DNA of 64,000 bases, taken from Phytophthora colocasiae. Lineage: Eukaryota > Oomycota > Peronosporomycetes > Peronosporales > Peronosporaceae. The translations under genes were made by a program, and so were the position numbers. Below the pieces are notes generated by a model. It did not search any database. It saw only the letters and a list, made by a program, of their open reading frames with translations, and was not told the DNA's origin. Positions 1 to 10,857 of this stretch are shown here, piece by piece. Position 1 is the first letter of the stretch. Each line of letters opens with the position of its first letter. The stretch lies in contig JAGKQI010000091.1 in the NCBI GenBank assembly GCA_018806915.1, positions 2,790,001 through 2,854,000 on the forward strand, in the 5' to 3' direction.

Positions 1-155
1 ATCCCTACACCAAACCCACGGCGCTGGATTTTTGACCAACCAAAGACGTTCATGAGCCAAATTACAGGACCGGTGCGGACCTACTGTACAAGCCTGGCCA
101 AAATCTCTGGTAGTTAAAGGGTTAAAAAGCAAACAAGATGGTCTACAAATCCAAA
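1..155. other. Left flank of retrotransposon block
   Basis: No gene, RNA or repeat could be recognised in these 155 bases. They end immediately before the TAGA target-site copy (156-159) that precedes the first LTR, so they are the pre-insertion flanking DNA, or part of another element that begins outside the window. Confidence 0.5.
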
Positions 156-338
156 TAGATGTGGTGAAGTGGATTTGTGGTAAAGTGGATTCAAATCAAA
201 CCGGATACAACGCAGAACGACCACGATGATGGGTGACGTGCGACAGTGGTGCTACGATAAGGACAGGTCCCTGGAACTGGATACCTATTCTAGGGCGGAC
301 CCTAAGTTAGGACCCACTTGGCCTAGCTTACCTACGTT

Positions 339-1374
339 CGGATCCCACAGTTCTAAGTGCGGATCCGGTGATCCTAAGTGCGGATCCGGCAATCCTTAAG
401 TGCGGATCCGGCAGTCCTAAGTGCGGATCCGGCAGTCTTAAGTGCGGATCCGGCAGTCCTTAAGTGCGGATCCGGCAGTCTTAAGTGCGGATCCCGCGGT
501 CCTAAGTGCGGATCCTTCGAACCCCCAGATCCAGAGATCCAGATCCAAGATCCTCGGATCCCGAAGCCGGATCCCCAAGATCCAAGATCCCGAGATCCAG
601 ATCCAGGATCCTCGGATCCCGAAGCCGGATCCCCAAGATCCAAGATCCCGAGATCCAGATCCAAGATCCTCGGATCCCGAAGCCGGATCCCGAAGCCGGA
701 TCCCCAAGATCCAAGATCCCGAGATCCAGATCCAAGATCCTCGGATCCCGAGGCCGGATCCCCAAGATCCAAGATTCTCGGATCCTGAAGCCGGATCCCT
801 AAGATCCAAGATCCCAAGATCCAGATCCAAGATCCTCGGATCCTGAAGCCGGATCCCCAAGATCCAAGATCCCGAGATCCAGATCCAAGATCCTCGGATC
901 CCGAAGCTGGATCCCGAAGCCGGATCTCCAAGATCCAAGATCCCGAGATCCAGATCCAAGATCCTCGGATCCCGAGGCCGGATCCCCAAGATCCAAGATC
1001 CTCGGATCCTGAAGCCGGATCCCTAAGATCCAAGATCCCAAGATCCAGATCCAAGATCCCGAGATCCAGATGGCGGATCCCCAAGATCCAAGATCCAAGA
1101 TCCTCGGATCCAGATGCCGGATCCCCAAGATCCAAGATCCCAAGATCCAGATCCAAGATCCCGAGATCCAGATGGCGGATCCCCAAGATCCAAGATCCAA
1201 GATCCTCGGATCCAGATGCCGGATCCCCAAGATCCAAGATCCCGAGATCCAGATGCCGGATCCCCAAGATCCAAGATCCAGAGATCCAGATCCAGGATCC
1301 TCGGATCCTGAAGTCGGATCCTTGGATCCTGAAGCTGGATCCTCGGATCTGAACTCGGATCCTCAAGATCCAAG
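339..1374 (+). repeat. GGATCC satellite arrays inside LTR 1
   Basis: Two abutting tandem arrays are present. The first (about 352-513) repeats a unit of about 20 bases of the type TAAGTGCGGATCCGGCAGTC. The second (about 526-1374) repeats a longer degenerate unit built from GATCCAAGATCC, GAGATCCAGATCC, CTCGGATCC and CGAAGCCGGATCC. There are almost no stop codons in any frame on either strand, so long open frames here are repeat artefacts and not genes. The array length differs in each of the four LTRs. Confidence 0.9.
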
Positions 1375-2056
1375 ACATCGACATAGTGGAGAAGTTGCAG
1401 GAGAGCCAGCATGATCTAAGATAGAGATTTGCGATGGGCAAGATAGGGTACAGGATGAGGAACTGGATAACCATAAATCAGAGAGTCGAATTTACCTTCT
1501 AGTGCGCAAGTGGTTTTCTTCAGGACCTAAGACAAGGGAAGAGGATAGTGTATTGGCCTCCCCTTAGTCTTCCTGCAAGTTTCTTCGCCTACCTAGCTAC
1601 AGCTAAGACCGGATCCCTGATTTGGCCGGCTTACCTTACGCTAGTGAAGACCCCGGATCCAACGGTGTTGATTGCTTAACCGCAGGATCCCTCGACCTCT
1701 CAACACCCTCAAGACCAACCGCTACAGGAGGCGGCAAGCAAGACAGTAAAGGAAAGGAAAAGGAACCCCACAGCCACCAAGGCAACCCCGGATCTAAGGA
1801 TCCACAAGATCTTCGAGTCCAAGACCAAGATCCCCCCAACCAGGACCTGTGTGCAGGAATACCCACGCAAGTCCAACCTCCCAAGTCCCCGCCAAGGACG
1901 TTCAAGCCCTCACGCCTGTGTACAGTCTCCCGTTCCTGAGAGAGCAGATCCCGCCCACTGACGGGTACACAAGGTGAGCCTCAGCAACCCCACGGTTATC
2001 GGAGTACCCCCTCCGTTAGTCAGTGTCTGGGCGCCGTGTGTGAACGTTGGATCCCT

Positions 2057-2065
2057 GCTCATTCC
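2057..2065 (+). promoter_or_regulatory. Initiator-like GCTCATTCC near the LTR end
   Basis: GCTCATTCC matches the 5' half of the oomycete core promoter initiator (GCTCATTYBNCAWTTT). The same 9-mer occurs at 45670, upstream of a host P450 gene. It lies 20 bases before the LTR end and 29 bases before the gag ATG, and recurs at 10829, 22092 and 26834 in the other LTRs. If it is the transcription start, R plus U5 would be only about 25 nt. This is inference. Confidence 0.4.
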
Positions 2066-2085
2066 AGCGGATCCACTACACCACA

Positions 2086-4404
2086 ATGGTGCGCGTGCCC
2101 GGATCTTTTGGGGACGGCGGATATCACCGTGAGTCCGAAGAGACTGTACAAGTGAAGGAAGAACCGGGAGAAGAAGTGCCGACGGTCGTTGGATCGCCGT
2201 CAGCACCGCTGAACGCTAGATCCACGGATCGGCGGAGCCCTGGGAGGAGCTCTGTCGACAGGAAGGAGGCGAGTCTGGTAACAGACTCGGAAGAAAAACC
2301 TCCCCCTCCTCCCCAGGTCCCTTCGGGGACCCCCGCGGATCGGAACGCGAGTTCTGATCCGCCGGGTGGGGATTCAGCGGCGAAAGCTGTTGGATCTTCA
2401 TCCACCACCACCACCGCGCAGATCTCAGGTGGTAAAACGTCGAAGAAGAAGACGAAGACTGCGCGGAAGAAGCTGAAGGCACCAGGATCTGATGTCGACG
2501 AGAAGCCGGTGGTGAAATCGGAGTGGTCGTCGACCCAGCTGGAGGCTTCGTATCGCCGGATCGCGCTCGAGGACTTCCTCCGGGAAGACCCTGTGATGAG
2601 GATCCTACAACCCCAGTTGGTTGGATCCCTCACCGGCCCGATCGCGGCACCGGCTCAGTCTACGAACAGTTTGGACTGCGCTTTGGATCTCCTACGCCTG
2701 CTCGAGGAAGCGGGTTTTGCTGCGGGTGCTTTCGACGGAGATACCCTTTTCCGCTTGGATCACGACAGGATCCGTATCGCAGCGGCCTCGCTCTTCAGCC
2801 GACTGAAGCCCCTCGTCGGTGAGCGACGAGTGATCCGAGATCCGATGTCCAAGCTGGCGCAGTCCCCAGAGTACCAGACAGGATCCTCGCGATACGCTTC
2901 GGCGGAGTCCGAAGCAGGATCCGACAGCTCGTCGGAACCCCGACGTATGGCACTCGGCCCTACAGGTGCTGCGATGTTGGCAGCCCGTATGCCAACTGAT
3001 GTCCCGGATGCCAAGCCAGCGCGAACGCGGGACACCTCGCGTGATCAACCCCGTGCCATGGATCCGCCGCATGCATCCACCAAGGGACTGCAAGCCTACT
3101 TCCAATCAGCCATGGACAAGTTCTTGAAGGAGCGGCAGATGACTACGGTCCCAAGAGCCACGACGCGCGCTTCGGATCCTGTATATCGGGACGTCGAGAT
3201 GGAGTCAGTAGGATCACACCCCGAGAACTGGGAGTATGACCTGACGACCTTAACGGATTGGCTCTCCGGCGTACGGCGACGACCACTGCTGCATCCGTTA
3301 CGGCAGGATCCAGCACAATTCAACGGATCCGGATTTCTGCGATATCGGACCTGAAGGAGTTCACGGGCAAGGAGCACGACGAGGAACGAGCAAGATCATG
3401 GATTAGTAAAGTCAAGTCAGCCTTCACGAGAGATCAAGCATCGGATGAAGAAAAGTGCCTTACCTTCGGAGATCTCCTCACAGGTCCAGCGCGAAACTGG
3501 TACAGACAACTCAGTCGATCCACAAGGCTGAAGTTGAGTGATCTGCTGAAAGCCTTCCAGACGCAGTACTGCGGCCTCGGAGTCTCGGTGGCGTGGCAAT
3601 ACTACCACGCCCGCAAGAGATCCGATGAGTCGCCACTGGAATACCTGTACCGGTTGAACGTAGCAGGTCTTCGTGCGAGAGTGATGATCAAGGATGGAGA
3701 TGCCAAAGCTCGCCGCGAGCACGTCGAACACTTCATCGAGACGCTCGGGGATGCGGATCTGGCAGACCAACTGACATTACTCCGACTTACGGACGCGGAT
3801 CAACTCGAAGACGTACTGCGGGCCCGAGATCGCGCGAGATCCAGACAGAAGAAGCCGTCGTCGGGATCCAGCAAGTTCCGGCCGAAGACCACGACGGCCC
3901 CGCAGCCAACCGGTCCAACGCGTGCGATCCGTTCCATGCAAGTTGTAGAATCGGAGGGATCCGACTCCGAGGACTCCGGATCCGACGGTGAGCTTCGCAG
4001 AGCATACGTAGCAGCTTCGAGTGAAAGACCGATTACCCCGACGACAGCCGGATCGACAGAGACCAAGACAGGAACTTCGATCCTAAGAAGGATCCGGATC
4101 CAACCAAGCCAGCTCGGATCCAGTGCCACAAGATCGTCGACCACGTTTCTCCAACGAAGGACAGCGCTGCTCGCACTGCGGATCCAGGAAACATTCGGAT
4201 CTTGGCTGCTGGAAGCGTCTCACCTGCCAGAAGTGCGGCAAGAGGGGTCATCCGTCGGATCGCTGCTTCTTCGTATGTCGCGGCTGCGGAGAACTTCACG
4301 ATCACGGCAAGTGCCAGATGGAGGAGTTCTACAACCTCATCCGACAGTGGTTCGATCCAAGTAAGCACATGCTTCCAGAAGCTGCCGAGAAGATGTTAAA
4401 CTAG
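2086..4404 (+). pseudogene. gag of the outer element, frameshifted
   Basis: This is the counterpart of the intact gag at 10858-13179, nearly identical over its whole length, and starts at ATG 2086 directly after the LTR. Compared with the inner copy it has lost one C near 3240, one G near 4079 and one C near 4105. The first loss leads to a stop at 3352-3354. The three losses sum to three bases, so the CCHC-containing C-terminal part is back in the original frame, but the central capsid-like region is out of frame. The gene ends at the TAG at 4402-4404. Confidence 0.85.
2087..2104 (+). promoter_or_regulatory. Candidate primer-binding site
   Basis: TGGTGCGCGTGCCCGGAT begins two bases after the LTR end, the usual position and TGG start of a tRNA primer-binding site. 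Its reverse complement ends in ACCA, as a tRNA 3' end would. It overlaps the gag start codon. I could not identify a matching tRNA. The same sequence is at 10859-10876 in the inner copy. Confidence 0.35.
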
Positions 4405-4444
4405 AACGCTCGCCGGGTTTGAATCCGGTACGAGACGAGCGTTC
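4395..4444 (+). promoter_or_regulatory. -1 ribosomal frameshift signal, gag to pol (outer copy)
   Basis: The heptamer GTTAAAC lies at 4395-4401, phased G TTA AAC before the gag TAG. The bases GAACGCTCG (4404-4412) are perfectly complementary to CGAGCGTTC (4436-4444), with an inner CCGG/CCGG pair (4413-4416 with 4425-4428). The pol frame is -1 relative to gag and is open through the site. The inner copy has the same arrangement; the one base difference (G to T) lies in the hairpin loop and leaves the stems intact. Confidence 0.75.
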
Positions 4445-7400
4445 AACGTCTTACATCTATGCATATGTGAACAAGAAGGCCATGGATCAAGTTAGCAACA
4501 AGCGAACGGATCTATTGCATAATACATGTGAACTTCATGGGAAACGTACGGCTAGAGTTGCAAGCTTCCGCTCTACAGACGATGAATACCAGAGATCCGA
4601 GATCGCCATGTCCTTGGATCTCATGCCTGGAGAGTCACGCGGGTACTGGAAGTACCATGTCCCCAGCAAACACTTCAAGCAGGCCAAGGCAACGTGCAAG
4701 ATCAACAATGCCAAGTCCACCGTGCTTCTTGACTCGGGATCCGAGGTGTCGATCATCGATGCCGCCTTTGCTCGTAAGGTTGGATCCCAGATCGACACTA
4801 GTCAAACACAAGAATGCCTCGGAATTGGTGAGCAGCTGTACATTGCAGCAGGCAAAACAAGGATCAAGGTTACCTTGGCTGGATACTTGGTATACTTCTG
4901 CGATGTCTGGGTCGGAGAGGATCTTCCACCCGACTGCGACGCGATCCTCGGTATGGACTTCATGGTACCAGCCGGGATCCGACTCGACTTGGGCGACGGA
5001 TCCGTGTGCTTGCATGACGAGATCCGTGTGCGCCTCCATGGACGACGGCAGATCTTCAGCGGCCGGGCCCGCCCGCTACTCCTCCAGGAAGGCATACGGC
5101 TGGAACCCGGCGAGATCTTCGAGCATCCGGATCGGATCCATCTCAAGGAGTACGAGAAGCTGTGGCTACGCAGAGGCAAGCAATGGGTACCAACGTTAGC
5201 TCAAGGTCCAGGCAAGATCCGCTATCTACAACTTACCAATGTCGGTGAGAAAGCGGTCTCCCTCAACCACAATGAGGAGATCGGCATGTGGCTGGCCGGG
5301 GATCACGTTCCTCGCACCCCGGGCTTCATTTCCGTCGGATCCCGGCGCTACAACGAGTGGCAGAACCTTGCCATGAGCGCCACGACGGAGATCCCGCCGC
5401 CACCGCGTCCGAAGGAGCCTTGGGAGCTTGAGCCGGCGGTGGATCGGCCGAAGTACGCAGAGCCGAGAGGGATCCTCAAGCGCCCTGTCCACACCGCTGT
5501 CGTATCACCCTGCCCCGGCTCGCCACCTACGTCGGACCGGATCCTTGAAGGAACGGTCGACTGGCGAGACAGGATCCAATCCGACGGATCCGATCCGACG
5601 ACGTCTAGGCTCCAAGCGCACCGCCGTGTCCGATTTGGACCAGAGGCCGCAAAGGATGCTGCGCCAGACTCGTCGGATCGAGGGGCGTCCTCACACGCCC
5701 GGATCCGAGATCCACAGGCTCAAGGATCCTCCGGATCCTCTTCAGCTTGTCTGATTGAAGATCCGGCAACATGTACTGTCTCTGACCAGAGACTGGACGC
5801 CACCGTTGAGGATCGGCAGCACGTCCGTGCGACGGGCGACGACCATCACTCCGACAAATCAGTCGGAGATGACGTTTTGGGGCGCCCTGGGGCGAATATG
5901 AATGCCCCGCTGCTAAGGTCGGTATGGACATGCAGCGCGAGGCGAGGCGCGTCTAACGAGCCATCGCATGTCTCAAACGGAGCCCTAGAAGCCGAAGGGC
6001 TCATGTCGACGCGCCTCCTTGAAGATCCGGAGGGCTGCCCTGTCTCTGCGCAGAGCCGGGACAATGAGCTCGAAGGGTCGCCCCGTAATCATGAGACAGG
6101 TGACCATCATTCAGGTGTCACAGTCGGATCCAAGCTTTCGGGGTGCCCTGAAGCTCACAGGAATGCCCCGGAGCTCGGGGAGCGCTCATTATACGCGCCT
6201 GCTCAAGACGTTTCCAATGAGGTGCCCCACGCCCCACACCGACGCCTACAAGCAAAGTCGGATCCCAACCTGACACAGGTTGAAGATCGGTGTCGCGTAT
6301 GCGACAGGGGTCAAGGACGGGGCAGGCCTGAACGGTCGTCTGATTCCGCACTTAGTGGGGATCTGAGCCCCTCATATTCACACGAATACGAGCGAGCGGC
6401 GGGGGCGACCAGCGGGAAGGGCGCCGTCGATTGCAAGACACCCAGGGCGATCTACGCGTGTACCAAGGGTGCTACGGATGCGCCTCCGCAAGACGAAGAT
6501 GATGGTGCGCGCCAAGGCAAGATTGAAGACTCAGGGGCGCCAGGGGATCCGGATCAAGGCGCTACGGCACAAGAAGAGCTGGACCAAGGGGTGGCGACGT
6601 ACGTGGACGCGGCGAAGACCCCAGAAGACGATCCGAGAACTGGACGTGGTGCGCCGGAGGGTGATCCTGCTGTTGGATCCAGCTTGGAAGCAGGGAGCGA
6701 CGTCGGAAGACCTGCCGAGGGAGGTGCCGCTCGTGGACCGGATCCGGCCACAAGAAGGCTGGATCCTGGTAGCCATGTAACAGCCAGTGATCCGCCCAGA
6801 GTGGGGACAAGTGAGGATCCGTCACCGGCGTCAGGACATGGAGATCACAAGTTCGCCTCAGACAAGGATCTCGTGGTTGGATCCCGACCGGATCTCGTGG
6901 CTGAGTCCCAGCCGGATCTCGAGGTTGGTGCCCGGCCGGATCCTGGATCCGCAGAAGATCACGCCGACGATGGAGTGTTTGTCCACGAGAATGGCGGATC
7001 CTACGCGGAGGATCTCGAGAAGGAAATGGCGGTGTTGCCAGAGGTTGTGACGGCGACGGTCGAAGTGAAGATCGAGGATCTCCAAGTGGGGGATCCAGCC
7101 TCCAACACACCTGAGGAGATCCAACGATTGGCGAATGAGATCTGGAAATACAAGCACTTGTTAATTGGGAAGGGTAATGCCCTGCCCCCTCCTGCCGTGG
7201 GTGCGATCTGCGATATTGACGTGGGAGACGCGAAGCCCATTGCCCAGCGAGTGCGTAAGGTGGCGCCGCAGTATCGCGAGAAGCTCTCGGATCTGATCAA
7301 GGGATTGTTGCAAGCGAAGATCATCCAAGTCTCTACGTCACCATGGGCCTCGCCAATTGTCGTGATCATCAAGAAGAACGGCGTTGATATCAGGCTCTGC

Positions 7401-8811
7401 ATCGACTACAGGCTGGTGAATAGCTTGACGAGGCTGATGGTATATCCTATGCCTCTCATCAATGATCTACTGGAGGATCTCGACGCCGTGTTGTGGTACT
7501 GTTCTCTCGATATGGCCAGTGGTTTCTGGGTCGTCTCTATGACGGATCGCGCAAGGGCCATCTCGGCATTTATCACTCCGTTTGGACTGTTTGAGTGGAA
7601 TCGGATGCCGTTTGGTCTCAAGAATGCCCCGCAGATCTACCAGCGTTTGTTGGACAACGCCCTCTATGGGTTCCTACGGATCCCGCCCACGGCCGGATCC
7701 GGATCCGCGTTGGATCTCTTCCGAGATGGGATCCCGGAGAGGAACGGTGAACATTCTGTACTTGGACGAAGATCGTACATCGACGACATCTTAGTGACTG
7801 CCGGATCCTGGGATCACCTGTGTGAGCGAGTGCATTTACTGCTGGAAGCCTGTGAAAAGTGGAACTTGTCGATCAGCGTGGCCAAGAGTTTCTGGGGTCT
7901 GAAGAAGGTCGATTACCTGGGACACCGAGTGTCTAGCGAAGGACTAGAGGCACATCCGAAGGACCGAGAAGCGCTGGTGGGTCTTGCGTTCCCGAGATCG
8001 CTGCGCGCTATGCAATCTTTCCTGGGTAGCCTAAACTACTACGCTCGATTCATCGAGGACATGGCGGTCTACGCGTCGGTACTCTACGAACTGAGGGAGG
8101 TCGACTTCGCGGAGTTGAGGTCCAGCCGCAAGATCCTGCAGCCAACCGACTCTGTGATCAAGGATCCCGAGGACCCGTCGAGCCCGAGAGATCCGGATGA
8201 GAAGTGGATCCGTGCTTCAGCCGCCTTCGAGGCCCTGAAGAGGAAGATCGCTATGACTCCTACGCTTCGGCATTTCGATCCCGACAAGCAACCGGTGGTG
8301 ATTGTCTACGCCAGTGAATGGGCCATATCAGCTTCCCTGACGCAGGATCACGATGGGATCTACATGCCGGTGATGTTCGCTAGCAGATCCCTGAAACCGA
8401 ACGAAGTGAACTATGGGATCGTAGAGAAGGAGGTGCTGGCCTTGCTAAGGATCCTGGATCTCGGATATTCCATGTTGGTTGGACGACGGATCCGGGTCCT
8501 AACCAGGCACTCTACCCTCCGGTGGTTGTTCCGTTCTACCGGACTACAAGGAAGGTTGGGCCAATGGGCGGCGCTGTTATCGCCTTGGGCTTTGGAGATC
8601 ACGAAGTGCACGAAAGGGGAGGACGAGATCCTCGGATCCCTTGCCGCAAGTATCACCCCGAGATCCGAGGTGGATCAAGCTCTAGTGAACATCGCCCCGA
8701 GGAAAGAGCCACGCCGAGCGATCCAGATGCCAGTACCGACCGTAGGACCGGAGGAAGAGTTGTGGGTGGTTAGTTTCGACGGATCCGCCAGGGTGAAACG
8801 TGGCGGAGGAT
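4395..8811 (+). pseudogene. pol of the outer element, 5' part (PR, RT, RNase H)
   Basis: The frame is open from the frameshift site to the insertion point of the inner element. Protease: DSGSE from 4731, with ILGMDFM near 4951. Next comes a long acidic, low-complexity spacer (about 5400-7050, roughly 550 residues). The RT follows, with IKKNGVDIRLCIDYR near 7366, LDMASGFW, MPFGLKNAP, and YIDD at 7776-7787. An RNase H-like connection domain follows, in which the usual DAS motif reads YAS (near 8309). The last codons (SFDGSA near 8774) open a second RNase H that continues at 22125. No internal stop is seen in this half. It is a fragment only because the inner element interrupts it after GGAT at 8811. 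Confidence 0.85.
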
Positions 8812-10857
8812 TGTGGTGAAGTGGATTTGTGGTAAAGTGGATTCAAATCAAACCGGATACAACGCAGAACGACCACGATGATGGGTGACGTGCGGGTGCT
8901 ACGATAAGGACAGGTCCCTGGAACTGGATACCTATTCTAGGGCGGACCCTAAGTTAGGACCCACTTGGCCTAGCTTACCTACGTTCGGATCCCACAGTTC
9001 TAAGTGCGGATCCGGTGATCCTAAGTGCGGATCCGGCAATCCTTAAGTGCGGATCCGGCAGTCCTAAGTGCGGATCCGGCAGTCCTTAAGTGCGGATCCG
9101 GCAGTCTTAAGTGCGGATCCGGCAGTCCTTAAGTGCGGATCCGGCAGTCTTAAGTGCGGATCCCGCGGTCCTAAGTGCGGATCCTTCGAACCCCCAGATC
9201 CAGAGATCCAGATCCAAGATCCTCGGATCCCGAAGCCGGATCCCCAAGATCCAAGATCCCGAGATCCAGATCCAGGATCCTCGGATCCCGAAGCCGGATC
9301 CCCAAGATCCAAGATCCCGAGATCCAGATCCAGGATCCTCGGATCCCGAAGCCGGATCCCCAAGATCCAAGATCCAAGATCCCGAGATCCAGATCCAAGA
9401 TCCTCGGATCCCGAAGCCGGATCCCGAAGCCGGATCCCCAAGATCCAAGATCCCGAGATCCAGATCCAAGATCCTCGGATCCCGAGGCCGGATCCCGAAG
9501 CCGGATCCCCAAGATCCAAGATCCCGAGATTCAGATCCAAGCTCCTCGGATCCCGAGGCCGGATCCCCAAGATCCAAGATCCTCGGATCCTGAAGCCGGA
9601 TCCCTAATATCCAAGATCCCAACATCCAGATCCAAGATCCTCGGATCCTGAAGCCGGATCCCCAAGATCCAAGATCCCGAGATCCAGATCCAGGATCCTC
9701 GGATCCCGAAGCCGGATCCCCAAGATCCAAGATCCCGAGATCCAGATCCAAGATCCTCGGATCCCGAAGCTGGATCCCGAAGCCGGATCTCCAAGATCCA
9801 AGATCCCGAGATCCAGATCCAAGATCCTCGGATCCCGAGGCCGGATCCCCAAGATCCAAGATCCTCGGATCCTGAAGCCGGATCCCTAAGATCCAAGATC
9901 CCAAGATCCAGATCCAAGATCCTCGGATCCTGAAGCCGGATCCCCAAGATCCAAGATCCCAAGATCCAGATCCAGGATCCTCGGATCCAGATGCCGGATC
10001 CCCAAGATCCAAGATCCCGAGATCCAGATGCCGGATCCCCAAGATCCAAGATCCAGAGATCCAGATCCAGGATCCTCGGATCCTGAAGTCGGATCCTTGG
10101 ATCCTGAAGCTGGATCCTCGGATCTGAACTCGGATCCTCAAGATCCAAGACATCGACATAGTGGAGAAGTTGCAGGAGAGCCAGCATGATCTAAGATAGA
10201 GATTTGCGATGGGCAAGATAGGGTACAGGATGAGGAACTGGATAACCATAAATCAGAGGGTCGAATTTGCCTTCTAGTGCGCAAGTGGTTTTCCTCAGGG
10301 CTCACCAAGGGAAGAGGATAGCGTATTGGCCTCCCCTTAGTGTCCCTGCAAGTCACTACGCACACCTAGCTACAGCTAAGACCGGATCCCTGATTTGGCC
10401 GGCTTACCTTACGCTAGTGAAGACCCCGGATCCAACGGTGTTGATTGCTTAACCGCAGGATCCCTCGACCTCTCAACACCCTCAAGACCAACCGCTACAG
10501 GAGGCGGCAAGCAAGACAGTAAAGGAAAGGAAAAGGAACCCCACAGCCACCAAGGCAACCCCGGATCTAAGGATCCACAAGATCTTCGAGTCCAAGACCA
10601 AGATCCCCCAACCAGGACCTGTGTGCAGGAATACCCACGCACGTCCAACCTCCCAAGTCCCTGCCAAGGACGTTCAAGCCCTCACGCCTGTGTACAGTCT
10701 CCCGTTCCTGAGAGAGCAGATCCCGCCCACTGACGGGTACACAAGGTGAGCCTCAGCAACCCCACGGTTATCGGAGTACCCCCTCCGTTAGTCAGTGTCT
10801 GGGCGCCGTGTGTGAACGTTGGATCCCTGCTCATTCCAGCGGATCCACTACACCACA
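8812..10857 (+). repeat. LTR 2 (5' LTR of the inner element)
   Basis: This 2046-bp LTR has TGTGGTG/CACCACA ends. It differs from the other three by a 6-bp deletion near 8894 (ACAGTG missing) and carries the CCTCAGGGCTCACC variant in its right block, which is shared only with the left part of LTR3. Confidence 0.85.
8985..10150 (+). repeat. GGATCC satellite arrays inside LTR 2
   Basis: The two satellite types are the same as in LTR1, with different copy numbers and internal shuffling of the GATCC-based units. Open frames spanning the array on both strands are repeat artefacts. Confidence 0.9.

Larger units (their letters stand above)
160..2085 (+). repeat. LTR 1 (5' LTR of the outer element)
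   Basis: This 1926-bp LTR has inverted ends TGTGGTG/CACCACA. Its left 180 bases are unique sequence, the middle is the GGATCC satellite, and the right 700 bases are a unique leader-like block. Diagnostic bases in the right block (TTTTCTTCAGGACCTAAG near 1513) match LTR4 and differ from LTR2 (TTTTCCTCAGGGCTCACC), which supports pairing LTR1 with LTR4. Confidence 0.85.

Noticed and set aside
339..1374. CRISPR-like regular repeats
   Set aside because: There are no unique spacers of constant length, units abut and are degenerate, and the host is a eukaryote; it is satellite DNA inside an LTR.
374..1474. Long open frames on both strands through the GGATCC arrays (also in the other LTRs)
   Set aside because: The units lack stop codons in every frame, frames overlap on both strands, and array length varies between LTRs; this is repeat structure, not protein coding.
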